A DNA stretch of 64,000 bases from Microplitis mediator (Eukaryota > Arthropoda > Insecta > Hymenoptera > Braconidae). How positions within the stretch are numbered: the first letter of the stretch is position 1; each line of letters starts with the position of its first letter. Below, one piece after another: positions 59,001 through 64,000 of this stretch. The position numbers were made by a program, and so were the translations under genes. Under the pieces are notes generated by a model that was given only the letters and a program-made list of their open reading frames with translations, searched no databases and was not told where the DNA came from. The stretch is from the NCBI RefSeq assembly GCF_029852145.1, contig NC_079974.1, forward strand, positions 21,430,082 through 21,494,081, in the 5' to 3' direction.

Positions 59001-59160
59001 CATGATTGGCGTTTACGGTCGGGTCAGGTTTAGCGACCCCCGGACGTTCTTTTATCGCTAATAATTTAGCTTTTTTTTTAACTTTCCCGCCCGCCTGCCG
59101 TAATTTAACCGTAACAGCTTTCGTTTTGAAGCTTTCAGCGGAATATACACAAGTCAACAT
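13270..59160 (-). CDS. ASPP: ASPP-family protein (apoptosis-stimulating of p53 / PP1-binding), complete, 10 exons
   Basis: Coding exons in order: 58999-59160, 48152-48292, 43818-43944, 23164-23366, 22422-23073, 20110-21610, 18158-18913, 17235-17401, 13817-14016, 13270-13305. Each junction is GT-AG, all phases agree, and 3945 nt give 1314 aa. The order coiled coil - Gln/Asn-rich and proline-rich middle - RVSF motif - ankyrin repeats - SH3 is diagnostic of the ASPP/iASPP family, whose C-terminus binds p53-type partners and PP1, and which in Drosophila acts with Csk at adherens junctions. The N-terminal beta-grasp domain of vertebrate ASPP1/2 is absent from this model; another promoter may supply it. 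The coding frame spans 45.9 kb, with introns of 20.4 kb (23367-43817) and 10.7 kb (48293-58998), and two genes lie inside introns on the other strand. Confidence 0.93.
14832..16153 (+). CDS. KLHDC10: Kelch-repeat protein, KLHDC10/slim-like, nested in an ASPP intron
   Basis: Three exons, 14832-15485, 15556-15903 and 15986-16153, with introns of 70 and 82 bp (GT-AG, phase 0), encode 389 aa. I start at ATG 14832 because the frame upstream lacks an ATG. Kelch blades show as KNLYIYQGWADGP...NDIWVYNLAGKQW, SDVYKLNIENGLWE, GHTLVYDNNMIYIF, TISAFDLEKCCW, ISGGIIGSRKHLNDVWRLNL and GKLFTFGG. The C-terminus (LTEICWEAVFHYYRNLTSMS, then SLGIPLHLL) is the KLHDC10 signature, a cullin-2/elongin-BC type tail. 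KLHDC10 is a substrate receptor for C-degrons and regulates PP5/ASK1 signalling. Several blades lack the usual GG (YQGW, IFSAI), so this may be a divergent paralogue. It sits in ASPP intron 8 on the opposite strand. Confidence 0.87.
16154..17234. repeat. ASPP intron 8 remainder with a two-copy direct repeat
   Basis: After the kelch gene, about 16509-16600 and 16703-16790 repeat the same text (TCTACAATTTTGG, CTCTTGATAAATTTGCCTAAACTC, then AAAAGTTACA) with about 195 bp spacing. The motif TAGGAAATTTAA...CTCTACAA is shared with 23700-24000 and 47160-47400, so this is a dispersed family. No gene is seen in the rest. Confidence 0.55.
17459..18140. repeat. Dispersed repeat (ATGATACC...GGTATCAT family), copy in ASPP intron 7
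   Basis: This is the inverse of the 8118-8593 copy: it starts GTGTGACAAGGGATGAAAC and ends ATCCCGGTATCATG. It is about 200 bp longer because of an internal segment (about 17720-17990) containing a small inverted repeat around CTCTTTAGAGGAAGAAGAG and TCTTCCCATAAAGAGAGG. It ends 17 bp from the exon 7 donor. Confidence 0.65.
18914..20109. other. ASPP intron 6
   Basis: It holds the 172-bp tandem array (separate entry), then ordinary AT-rich sequence. A purine-rich AAGACCAAGA-type stretch at about 19970-20020 is the only other structure. Confidence 0.5.
18965..19538. repeat. 172-bp tandem repeat, three copies, with GGGGG-AAAATGGGCC units
   Basis: AAACGGGGGAAAATGG(G/A)CC recurs at 18965, 19136 and 19308 (periods 171 and 172), each followed by CACTTAAAATTT, ACACTTTATTTTTAAA and TACGGAGG(T/C)TCATTTTGTCTG. 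The array ends with GCCCATTTTGCCTGCCCCTA, the inverse of its start. That suggests an expanded relative of the GGGGAGGG inverted-repeat family. Confidence 0.8.
20110..21610 (-). other. ASPP: ASPP exon 6: Gln/Asn-rich and proline-rich region
   Basis: A single 1501-nt exon encodes about 500 residues of low complexity: Gln and Asn tracts, Thr runs and His-rich stretches (KHDHTTK, EHNSQYKHDSQ). It ends with SH3-ligand-like proline motifs (KPALPPKPIKPNPPPRL). The start is fixed by the acceptor at 21611, which joins in phase to HIQG of exon 5. Such regions are usually disordered and diverge quickly. Confidence 0.85.
21611..22421. other. ASPP intron 5
   Basis: AT-rich sequence without recognisable genes or long repeats. 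A short inverted pair, ACAGAAAAAAAATTTTCT at 22276 and AATTTTTTTTTCTGTGT at 22321, may be a relic of a CACAGAAAA-type element. Confidence 0.35.
22422..23366 (-). other. ASPP: ASPP exons 4-5: second coiled coil and Asn-rich linker
   Basis: Exon 4 (23164-23366) encodes NEKEKELSLAVAKVEELTRQ, a strongly conserved ASPP coiled coil, then ELEKLRRELM. Exon 5 (22422-23073) continues FRNKMNEQQNQVV and a helical segment (ARIAQLQGRLQRKRALNQR), then a Thr/Asn-rich low-complexity linker, then NVAAIEPYSHIP, which corresponds to the VAAVGPYI segment of human ASPP2. The exon 4 donor GTACCC is weak but the phase fits. Confidence 0.87.
22718..22790 (-). repeat. ASPP: Asn-codon microsatellite inside ASPP exon 5
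   Basis: Runs of AAT/AAC codons on the - strand encode about 12 Asn, two Thr, then about ten Asn. It remains in frame. Length polymorphism between individuals is likely. Confidence 0.85.
23367..25257. other. Start of the 20-kb ASPP intron 3
   Basis: AT-rich. A dispersed repeat with TAGGAAATTTAATTCTCTACAA occupies about 23700-24010, in two diverged direct copies. A TC-dinucleotide run lies at 25060-25079. No gene is seen. Confidence 0.4.
25258..26085. mobile_element. CACGGAAAG-family element with palindrome arrays, copy 1 (828 bp)
   Basis: The ends are CACGGAAAGAAAATTATGG and CCATAATTTTCTTTCCGTG, flanked by TG on both sides. On either side of a unique core of about 220 bp lie tandem units of 20-30 bp, each a small palindrome of the form TTATGGGAAT-n-ATTCCCATAA. 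No coding frame. The inverse of this element is at 29635-30466. Confidence 0.88.
26086..28175. other. ASPP intron 3, no gene seen
   Basis: AT-rich sequence with TATA-type microsatellites (26320-26360, 27520-27540) and no supported coding exon or long repeat. Confidence 0.4.
28176..28419. mobile_element. CACAGAAAA-family foldback element (244 bp)
   Basis: It starts CACAGAAAAAAAGGATTTCT and ends CTTTTTTTCTGTG, flanked by TA on both sides (28174-28175, 28420-28421). The interior repeats TTCTTG(G/A)...AAGAAAA in both orientations, so it folds on itself. It is the uninterrupted counterpart of the element at 32566-33506. Confidence 0.85.
28422..29634. other. ASPP intron 3, no gene seen
   Basis: AT-rich. 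An imperfect inverted segment around 28680-28930 (ATTTTCGGAGTGAATG...GCGGATTTTATT types, with GGAATTTATTTGAA and AATTCCGG) may be another decayed hairpin element. No gene is seen. Confidence 0.3.
29635..30466. mobile_element. CACGGAAAG-family element with palindrome arrays, copy 2 (832 bp)
   Basis: It has the same ends as copy 1 and is flanked by TA on both sides (29633-29634, 30467-30468). Its order is inverted relative to copy 1: the regular TATGGGAATGGTTCCCATA-type units come first, then the unique core (about 29945-30165), then the more variable units. The open frame at 29724-29942 is a by-product of the repeats. Confidence 0.88.
30469..32565. other. ASPP intron 3, no gene seen
   Basis: AT-rich. 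Nothing recognisable apart from simple repeats. Confidence 0.35.
32566..33506. mobile_element. CACAGAAAA-family element interrupted by a GGGGAGGG element
   Basis: The left part (AAAAAAAAAGGATTTTTTGG onward) and right part (to GCAAGAAATCCTTTTTTTTCTG) match the two halves of the 244-bp element at 28176. Between them, after TTTTTTGCATTATA, sits the complete element at 32651-33345. The terminal CACAG is degraded here. Confidence 0.75.
32651..33345. mobile_element. GGGGAGGG-family element, copy B (695 bp), nested
   Basis: It starts GGGGAGGGTGGTGCAGAGCG and ends CGCTCTGCCCCACCCTCCCC, flanked by TA (32649-32650, 33346-33347). It is the reverse orientation of copy A and closely similar along its whole length, including the two GGGCAAAATGG-type internal motifs. 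No transposase. Confidence 0.88.
33507..34790. other. ASPP intron 3 with a GC-elevated patch at about 34490-34690
   Basis: Mostly AT-rich. From about 34490 to 34690 base composition rises to near-balanced, with overlapping open frames on both strands, none with recognisable protein character or a consistent splice context. It may be an enhancer or non-coding exon; I cannot decide. Confidence 0.3.
34950..35930. repeat. 237-bp tandem repeat, left arm
   Basis: GATATTGTAATTTT(A/C)CATTTC-type text recurs at about 35184, 35422 and 35658 (periods 238 and 236), each followed by GTAATTTTA(C/A)GACACT and TTTGTTTTTGAAATTACAA. About three to four copies, diverging outward. Confidence 0.85.
37457..37484 (+). 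promoter_or_regulatory. CRE palindrome plus two CAAAGGTC sites, putative microprotein promoter
   Basis: A perfect TGACGTCA (37457-37464) overlaps the first of two CAAAGGTC copies (37463-37470 and 37477-37484; 14-bp spacing). These resemble CREB and nuclear-receptor half-sites. They lie in a locally GC-richer segment (about 37430-37560), about 300 bp upstream of the donor AAAAG|GTAAGC at 37788/37789 that could end a non-coding first exon. Confidence 0.4.
38698..38984 (+). CDS. 67-aa single-pass membrane microprotein, two coding exons, function unknown
   Basis: Exon 38698-38813 starts ATGTCTGATTGG and ends AA|GTAAGT; exon 38897-38984 follows a T-rich TTTTTTTTTCAG acceptor and ends in TAG. The joined frame is 204 nt. 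Residues about 7-26 (FILEGILVTFLSYYVFGFAY) form one hydrophobic span. After PNKLEKTMEAIQKLFLKIS comes a basic, Lys/Arg-rich tail that ends ILSFIRK. The two exons are individually too short to stand out, but strong splice sites, kept phase, a membrane span and a coherent basic tail argue for a real gene. A possible acceptor GTTAATAG precedes at 38645, and a seven-codon upstream frame (38661-38684) could limit translation. I recognise no family. It is on the strand opposite to ASPP, inside its intron 3. Confidence 0.6.
39110..39970. repeat. 58-bp tandem repeat, right arm
   Basis: TTGTAATTTTAC(A/T)AAACTTTT followed by GGTAATTAGT(T/G)TAGTAAAATTACAATACGCAT recurs at about 39404, 39461, 39519 and 39577 (58-59 bp period), with looser copies on either side. 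Units contain nested palindromes of GTAATTTTAC type. Confidence 0.85.
40182..41134. mobile_element. GGGGAGGG-family element, copy C (953 bp including a nested element)
   Basis: It starts GGGGAGGGAGGGACAAAAGG and ends CCTTTTGCCCCCTTCCCC, flanked by TA (40180-40181, 41135-41136). Without its nested 439-bp insert it is about 510 bp and is a near-duplicate of copy E (48335-49071). Internal GCGGGCAAAGTGGGGTACCC and GGGGTACCCCGTTTTGCC motifs repeat the terminal theme. Confidence 0.87.
40458..40896. mobile_element. CACTGTTAAA-family element (439 bp) nested in copy C
   Basis: It starts CACTGTTAAAATTAATTTT and ends TTTTTTTTACAGTG, with TA on both sides (40456-40457, 40897-40898). In the otherwise matching copy E the corresponding text is ATTGGATACAAAAG (TA at 48833-48834) with no insert, so the boundaries and TA duplication are directly seen. 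The interior is AAAATTCAAA-type repeats in both orientations, with no coding frame. Confidence 0.92.
41137..43278. other. ASPP intron 3, distal part
   Basis: AT-rich. A less AT-rich patch at about 42410-42600 has an open frame on the - strand (see findings). A TA-dinucleotide run lies at 42966-42998. No supported gene. Confidence 0.35.
43279..43774. mobile_element. GGGGAGGG-family element, copy D (496 bp)
   Basis: It starts GGGGAAGGGGGGGCAAAACG and ends CCCGTTTTGCCCCCCCTTCC(CC), flanked by TA (43277-43278, 43775-43776). A second GGCAAAATGGGATACC lies just inside the left end and TATTCCATTTTGCCCGC inside. It lies 44 bp from the 3' side of ASPP exon 3. Confidence 0.85.
43818..48292 (-). other. 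ASPP: ASPP exons 2-3: N-terminal coiled coil
   Basis: Exon 2 (48152-48292) encodes LSELESMASRQQREIAQQRR, matching the conserved ASPP segment around MASRQQ. Exon 3 (43818-43944) continues with EPAQQERLARLRHRLDQQQS. Both are heptad-rich, and the splice sites are strong (CAG|GTAAGT, CTGA|GTAAGT). Confidence 0.88.
43945..48151. other. ASPP intron 2
   Basis: 4.2 kb of AT-rich sequence with TA runs (44064-44084, 45825-45840) and a diverged TAGCAAATTAAATTC(T/C)CTACAA-type dispersed repeat at about 47160-47400. No gene is seen. Confidence 0.4.
48335..49071. mobile_element. GGGGAGGG-family element, copy E (737 bp including a nested hAT-like element)
   Basis: It starts GGGGAGGGAGGGGCAAAAGG and ends GCCCCCCTTCCCC, flanked by TA (48333-48334, 49072-49073). 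It lies 42 bp upstream of ASPP exon 2. Apart from the nested insert at 48538-48750 it is collinear with copy C. Confidence 0.88.
48538..48750. mobile_element. hAT-like MITE (213 bp) nested in copy E
   Basis: The ends are TGTACCTGAA...CGAACGTTTTTCGTGAAACG and the approximate inverse CGTTTCGTGAAAAACG...TTCAGATACA. The flanking GATATTAAA occurs at both 48529-48537 and 48751-48759; copy C has a single GATTTTAAA at the same site. An 8-9 bp duplication fits hAT-type transposition. The other copy is at 60453-60679. Confidence 0.87.
49074..50459. other. ASPP intron 1, proximal part
   Basis: AT-rich. About 49960-50190 is less AT-rich (GCGTAAGTGCGTTACGGG, ATCCGACGCGATTTCC) but shows no coding frame; a regulatory element is possible. 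Confidence 0.35.
50460..51080. repeat. About 160-bp tandem repeat
   Basis: GAGTAATCATGGAAATT recurs at about 50559, 50718, 50878 and 51037, alternating with AGTAAG(T/C)(C/T)CGGGAATTTTT(C/T)AAA. Each unit carries two diverged half-units of about 80 bp (GTGAGTTTACTGACTTTT and ATCAGTTTACTGACTTTT). Confidence 0.85.
51081..51528. other. ASPP intron 1, no feature seen
   Basis: AT-rich sequence with a short TA run near 51470. Nothing recognisable. Confidence 0.35.
53059..53270. repeat. Pair of adjacent hairpins, GC-richer
   Basis: The first hairpin (about 53059-53126) pairs GGGCGGAAAGCGTCAACTTT with AAAGTTGCCGCTTTCCGCC. The second (53137-53270) pairs TAGTATACACTCCTCGGAAA with the inverse around ACTTCCCTAGGTGTGTAATA, with loop GACCTCGGCTTCTCCTCGGCC. 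It looks like a small foldback transposon inserted in the larger element. An 86-codon - strand frame crosses it but is palindrome-derived. Confidence 0.75.
53657..53727 (+). tRNA. Degenerate tRNA-like segment (anticodon-like TCG)
   Basis: GGTTCAT and ATGACTC pair at six of seven acceptor positions. TCCGA-CTTCGAA-TCAGA forms an anticodon arm with four of five pairs and TCG in the anticodon position (53691-53693). GGTTCGAGCCC is a box B match, and a run of T follows. The D arm is poor and the T arm lacks one C, so a functional tRNA is unlikely; a pseudo-tRNA or SINE head is more plausible. Confidence 0.3.
54101..56318. other. ASPP intron 1, middle part
   Basis: AT-rich, with an AAG trinucleotide run (54558-54585) followed by a purine-rich stretch, and a GT-rich run (55918-55965). 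No gene is seen. Confidence 0.35.
56319..57065. mobile_element. CCCCCATGAAAA foldback element with further palindromes inside (747 bp)
   Basis: The ends CCCCCATGAAAAA and TTTTTCATGGGGG are flanked by TA on both sides. Inside, 56431-56783 is its own palindrome (ATATAGAAGAGGGGCTCCCC versus GGGGAGCCTCACTTCTATAT; CCACTCTTCGGCGGATT versus AATCCGCCGAAGAGT). Next to it another pairs TAACTTTTGGCCGATTTTCG with CGAAAATCGGCCAAAAGTTA (56810-56960). Confidence 0.88.
57068..58998. other. ASPP intron 1, distal part
   Basis: AT-rich. A 120-codon frame at 58509-58871 on the - strand is discussed under rejected items. No supported gene. Confidence 0.35.
58999..59160 (-). other. ASPP: ASPP exon 1: start codon and basic N-terminus
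   Basis: The ATG is at 59158-59160, with an in-frame stop upstream. The 54 codons are basic (KVKKKAKLLAIKERPG) and end at a consensus donor (GGG|GTAAGT) in phase 0, exactly matching the phase of exon 2. No known domain. It is the least certain exon of the model because family conservation does not reach this far. Confidence 0.65.
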
Positions 59161-60404
59161 TTTATTTTCAATTTTTAATTTACTTATACTACTAAGCAGC
59201 TTTTACTGGCACATTTTTTTTCCTTAATTACGACTCGTATATTTTATTTTTTAAATTTTTCCTTTCCTTTGATCCTGAAACTAGACTCGGCTAGACTGAA
59301 ATTTTATATATCCCGCAGTCTTTGTAGTCAGCACAACCTCTATTAAAGTCTCCAAGGGCACACAGGTTTCTGTGAAATGAATTTTCTATGGTTTGTAAAC
59401 TGCACGGTTTTCTGCCCTGCACTATTTTATATTTTTTTCTCTATTCTTTTATTATTATTTTATACTTTTTCTCTATTTTTCTCAATTTTCTTCCTCTCTG
59501 GCTTTCAGATCCTTTATGTTCGTAGATCTATTATTACTATTACTATTATTATTATTATTATTTTATATATAGAATAGCAAAGTACTGGCAGAATATAATG
59601 CAGAAGTTTGTCCGGCGCCTTTTTACGGCCCGTACACACAAACCTGTTGATTTAACGGCCTCTATACTCTAGAGTTGTGAGATTTTTTTCCTTCCACGTA
59701 TTCCTCTAAATGTCAATTCAGTTTCTATAATTTACCAATAGTCTATTTTTTTTTTTAAATCATTTACTCCATGTTTTTTTTGGTTCCTCACTTGTTGATT
59801 TTCTGTTTTTCAAAAATACTGATTATTTACTTACATCAAATATGCAATTAATTTAATGTCAACATGGTTTTTTTAGTGGCACAATAAATTGTTTTTAGTT
59901 ACCGATAAAAAAAAAATTTATTTATTTAACAACGCGAGTAAATAAAAGTTGAATATGAAACGTCATCGATCCACTTAGTTGCAATGTGTTGTGTTATAAG
60001 TGATAAGTATGTACAATGTATATGTATATATACATAGATAGAAGTAAAATGAGAGAAATATGCCCGAGTAATATGATGATGAGTCGGTGCATTCTCTCAT
60101 CGTCTTTTTCTCTTGACACCGCCGACGATGGAATGCAATCTACATGATCTTATATTGAGACTTTTATCGGGTTTCATCGAGTGTGTTAGTCGCTTGTAAC
60201 GACGTTGATGCATCTGATAATTATTTCATCTTGTCTCATATATTTAGATACATACATGTACACATTCATACATTCATGCTGATAAAAATAAGTTAGAACT
60301 TTATATTTAAATTTGATATTAATAAAACGTGTTAAATCATCACACGATAAAATAAATAATTTTTTTTTTAATTTAAATTTACTGTAAAAAATCGGGAGTG
60401 ATTA

Positions 60405-60841
60405 CACAGAAAATAAAGTTATCTTGAGTCAAGAAAATATTTTGGAAAACGAGTCTATTTGGAAATCGGAACGTTTTTCGCGCAACGAAAATGAAAAAAT
60501 TTATGAAATTTTACTGCTTGCGGGTGACTTGAAGGGTGATTGGGGGTGGCTACAATTTTCGACTAACATACTAGCGCCTATTCGAAACATTTCAGAAATT
60601 TAGATCAAGTAGATTTTTTTTCTTTCATTTTGATTTTTTATTTTCGTTCCGCAGAAAACGTTTCGATCTTCAGGTACATGAAAACGAACGTTTTCGGGAA
60701 CCAAGTCAAGATTTTCTTGAGCCAAGAGAATTTGTCTTGGTCAGAGAAGATTTCTACTTTATCTGAGAAAATTTAAGTTTCCAAAAAAATTTTCTTGAAT
60801 CAAGAATATTTACCTTCAGTCGAGAATTTTTATTTTCTGTG
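60405..60841. mobile_element. CACAGAAAA-family element carrying a nested hAT-like MITE
   Basis: The outer ends CACAGAAAATAAAG and TTTTATTTTCTGTG are flanked by TA. The nested element 60453-60679 (GGAAATCGGAACGTTTTTCG...CTTCAGGTACAT) is bounded by an exact 8-bp duplication, GAAAACGA at 60445-60452 and 60680-60687, as expected of hAT elements. It is the same MITE family as 48538-48750. Confidence 0.85.
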
Positions 60842-63079
60842 TACGAATTTTATTTCAATCCGAATTCACTTCGTCACTTGAATTTTCGAAGTAAAAAAAA
60901 ATCACGCCGCATACGGAGCAAATAAAGAATTTGAATTTTATTCATATCTGCATTCGATCCAGAGTTTTAATATTAAAATAAACTCCCTTTCGGAGTAAAT
61001 TTCACTCCGAGGGGATTAAATAAACAGTCACCCGCTCTGCATTTATTCCGGATTTAATCCGCGATCTCCGCAGATTTTTTTTTAATTTTCAAAAATTGCA
61101 GGACTTTTTTAATAGAAACAAATCAATTACTTGACACAAAATTTCAAATATTTAAAAAATAATTTCCGATACATATTTATGACTTTCGATGCAATAAACG
61201 TCAATAAAATTGATATTATTAAAAATTAATTGACTTATGGGCAATAATAAAACAATTATTTAAATGAGAGAAAATAAATTACATCGTGATTGAAATTTCG
61301 TTGATTCATGATGCGAAAATCAAGTATACAAATAAATAAATTTGTACATAATCATATTACCGTAACATCAAATAATTTTTTTTAAATTTCAGAGAATTTT
61401 CCCATACAAAAATTTGATAAGTATTTAATAATTAATAATTGACTTGTTATTTGACAGCTAACATATATGTGTATTCAATTAATAGTTTCATTAAATAAAA
61501 GTAATGAATTAATTATTTGTAAAATAGTTTAATATCACGGCCGTATATCAAATAAACGCGCTTTTACAACCGCATGTAATACAACTAACGTTTAAACTCG
61601 TTCCTCCAGTATTTCTCGGTAAAATATTTTATATATATATATATATTTATAGGTATGTACCTGGTATGTCTATATATATATATATATATTTATATATAAA
61701 GTATATGAATGCTGTAAAAGTACGGAAAAACAATGTCATCTCGTGGGTAGAATGTGAGCCGCGAGAGGTGATGCTGGCGACAAAGAAAAATAATAACAAA
61801 CAAAAAAAAATAATAATAATAATAATAATGGTAAATAAATGAAAAGAAGTGAACTCGTCTTGCGGTTGTGCTCTTTTGAGACAAAACGAACGCTCTCACA
61901 CACCGATTCCCTCATTCTTTTCTTTCATATCCTTTTTTTTTTCATAAAACATGTATGTATGTATCTTTTATTTTTCAGAGCAATGCAGCAGGTCGTCACA
62001 CAGCTAGACTATTTCCACTTGCACAAAAAAAAATCTCGTTTTTTAAATTTATATTCATTTCTTAAATTAAACTTTTAAAAAATTACCTTTCAAATTCATT
62101 ATTTTTTAAATTATTTTCAGCTGTTAATTATCCCGCGTAAATTAAACGTTTTCATAGAATTGAAGTTCCATTTTATATGTTTACATAACTAAGTTACGTT
62201 AAAAATGCAATGAAAATTTTAATTATATTTTTATTTTTATTTATTACGTTAACAAAGCGAATGGATTTAAAAATTTAATTTTTTACTCCGAAGCATATTT
62301 TTATAGAGTAAATTTATTAACAAAATAAATCAAAAGTGATTATAAAAAAGTAAATAACAATAGTTTATTTGATTTATATTAATTTAAAAAAATAATTTTA
62401 TCAACAAAAGAATTCTAAAATGTCATAAAAAATATATAAATGACATTTTGCAAAAAGGCGCTCTTGTTTTGTGTTGAATAAGCATCAACGAGTTTAGTTA
62501 GACTCCTTTCGCCAAGCAATTTGTCAGTTGGAAGTGAGAGCTTGTCGATCTGTCATGACCAGGCCAATGGAAACACCGTTCACATATTTGTACGTATATA
62601 CGTATATATATATACATTACATACAAATACAAAACGTATTGTACATAGTAACGTTCAATAGCAAGTCTGTCTCAGTATATTTCAGTTTGAATAGTGGGTA
62701 GAGCAAAAATTTAACTCGCATATTGCTCAGACCATAAACGATAACTCGTTCGCAATATACTATATTGAAAGCAAACAAATAAACAAAAAACTAAATAAAA
62801 TATATGAAAAAAAAAAGTACAGTACAATACAATGCAATAGGATTGACACGAGAGTTTACGCCTACAGGGAATATATATTATACATATGTATTTTTTTTGT
62901 TTTTTCCGAGCGTGTGCACATGTGTGCCGGACGATGTGTGGTACCGCGGCTGCGGAGGCTGGGTATAATAGGAGAAGAGCAGACTAGAGGACAGGATGCC
63001 GGTTGATGGTATAAGTGTAGAGTGTAGAGCATGGAGACAAGATTAAATGTGAAAGACAGACTAAAGTTCATGCTTTAAC

Positions 63080-63250
63080 GGTGTCCCATCGTGTCGCTCG
63101 TGATGCTGTCCACTGGAGGGTATTTTCAGCGATGCGACTGAGACTGCTCTCCCGTAGCGAATGCCCACCCGGAAGAACCGACCACTAGACTGACTAACGT
63201 AAGAACCCAGAACGAGGATGATCAAGTCCACTGTCCCTTGATTCTCATTC
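63080..63250. promoter_or_regulatory. GC-richer island, possible promoter or first exon
   Basis: Composition changes sharply from AT-rich to balanced (GTGTCGCTCGTGATGC, GCCCACCCGGAAGAACCG). On the - strand a TCAGTC initiator-like site lies near 63190; on the + strand GGTATTTTCAG and AAC|GTAAGA could bound a short exon. It is a reasonable candidate for the ASPP transcription start or for a neighbouring gene's first exon, but strand and role are undecided. Confidence 0.3.
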
Positions 63251-64000
63251 CTGTCTCATTCCCATGCTATACTATATGTTGTTATGTGCCTTAACACAAC
63301 ACCACACTCTCTCACTTACTCCATTCCATTCCATTATGTTAGAGTCCAGTCCAGTCTGGTCTGGTCTACTCCAATCCATCGAGTATCGAGTGAGTATAAA
63401 AAACTGGTAGGCTGCTATTTCGCCGATTACGGAATTTATCTTACTTACAATGAAAGATAACTTATACCCCTTGTTTTTGTAGCTCTTAGATAATAGTAAT
63501 GGGCTCGTCTTTCATTATTAATTCTTTTGGATACGGGATTACTTATCTGGTGGTTTAGATAAGGACGTAATAAATAGGGAGAGATATGTTGAGAGCAATG
63601 GGTACGATAAATAATGTTTACTTCACATGAGGATTTTTTTATATTTAATTACTTTCCCATGGAGATTGTAGGCATCAATGGTATTTTAATTTTTCGAGAA
63701 CGAAATTAGGTTTTTAAATTTATTTTAGTGTTTAGATTACAAAATTTAATTAAAAGCTACCGCATGCTGCTGTTAGTTATTTAAATGGACTTTTGAAAAA
63801 CTCAATGATTTTATTTTTAAGATTAAGAAAAAATTTTTGAAGCTCTAATTTTTTTTCTTACAAAATTATGGGATTATAAAAAAGTTTTATTAAATTTTTT
63901 CAGGTGTCGGGATGTAGTTTTTATGTGATGTGATTTAAGCATGAGTGAAGCAAACATATATAGTTTTCTGGGTTACATATATATAGAAATATGTATATAT

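Larger units (their letters stand above)
59161..64000. other. Upstream of the ASPP start codon: probable 5' UTR, promoter or further intron
   Basis: AT-rich with TA runs (61630-61700, 62595-62610) and an AAT run (61812-61830). It contains the element at 60405-60841 and a GC-richer island near 63.1 kb. No coding exon could be supported. Confidence 0.35.

Overview
The window is AT-rich eukaryotic nuclear DNA with GT-AG introns. It most likely comes from a hymenopteran insect, probably a parasitoid wasp: an inference from an insect-type gene set, very AT-rich introns full of small transposons, and a tandem family of ankyrin proteins whose C-terminal module resembles the PRANC domain known from parasitoid wasps, Wolbachia and poxviruses. 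Nothing prokaryotic (operons, ribosome binding sites, CRISPR) is present.

Layout. (1) 0-3.8 kb, + strand: three tandem ankyrin paralogues, namely the last 61 codons of one gene, a decayed pseudogene (frameshift plus four in-frame stops), and one apparently intact 384-aa gene. (2) 4.1-11.6 kb, - strand: a complete natriuretic-peptide-receptor-like membrane guanylate cyclase. I could join 16 coding exons in phase into 1140 aa, with a signal peptide and a TATA+Inr core promoter just upstream. (3) 13.3-59.2 kb, - strand: a complete ASPP-family gene (p53/PP1-binding adaptor), 10 coding exons joining in phase into 1314 aa, with introns of about 20 kb and 11 kb. (4) Two genes lie on the opposite strand inside ASPP introns: a three-exon kelch protein closely resembling KLHDC10/slim (14.8-16.2 kb), and a two-exon gene for a 67-aa single-pass membrane microprotein that I do not recognise (38.7-39.0 kb).

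Most of the rest is intron sequence colonised by short inverted-repeat transposons. I define several families from their ends: GGGGAGGG...CCCTCCCC (five copies), CACTGTTAAA...TTTAACAGTG (a 439-bp copy and a possible 5.2-kb copy), CACAGAAAA...TTTTCTGTG (three copies), CACGGAAAG...CTTTCCGTG (two copies with arrays of small palindromes) and a hAT-like family with 8-9 bp target duplications (two copies). Copies nested in each other can be compared with uninterrupted copies in the same window, giving filled-versus-empty-site evidence for TA target duplications.

The most unusual object is the 5.2-kb interval 34791-39994. It is bounded by the ends of the CACTG family and TA dinucleotides, has arrays of different tandem repeats in its two arms, and carries the spliced 67-aa microprotein gene and its putative promoter in the middle. 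It may be a transposon carrying a gene, or a host gene caught between two element remnants.

Exon coordinates were derived by hand from splice signals, reading phase and remembered family conservation; no alignment or expression data were available.
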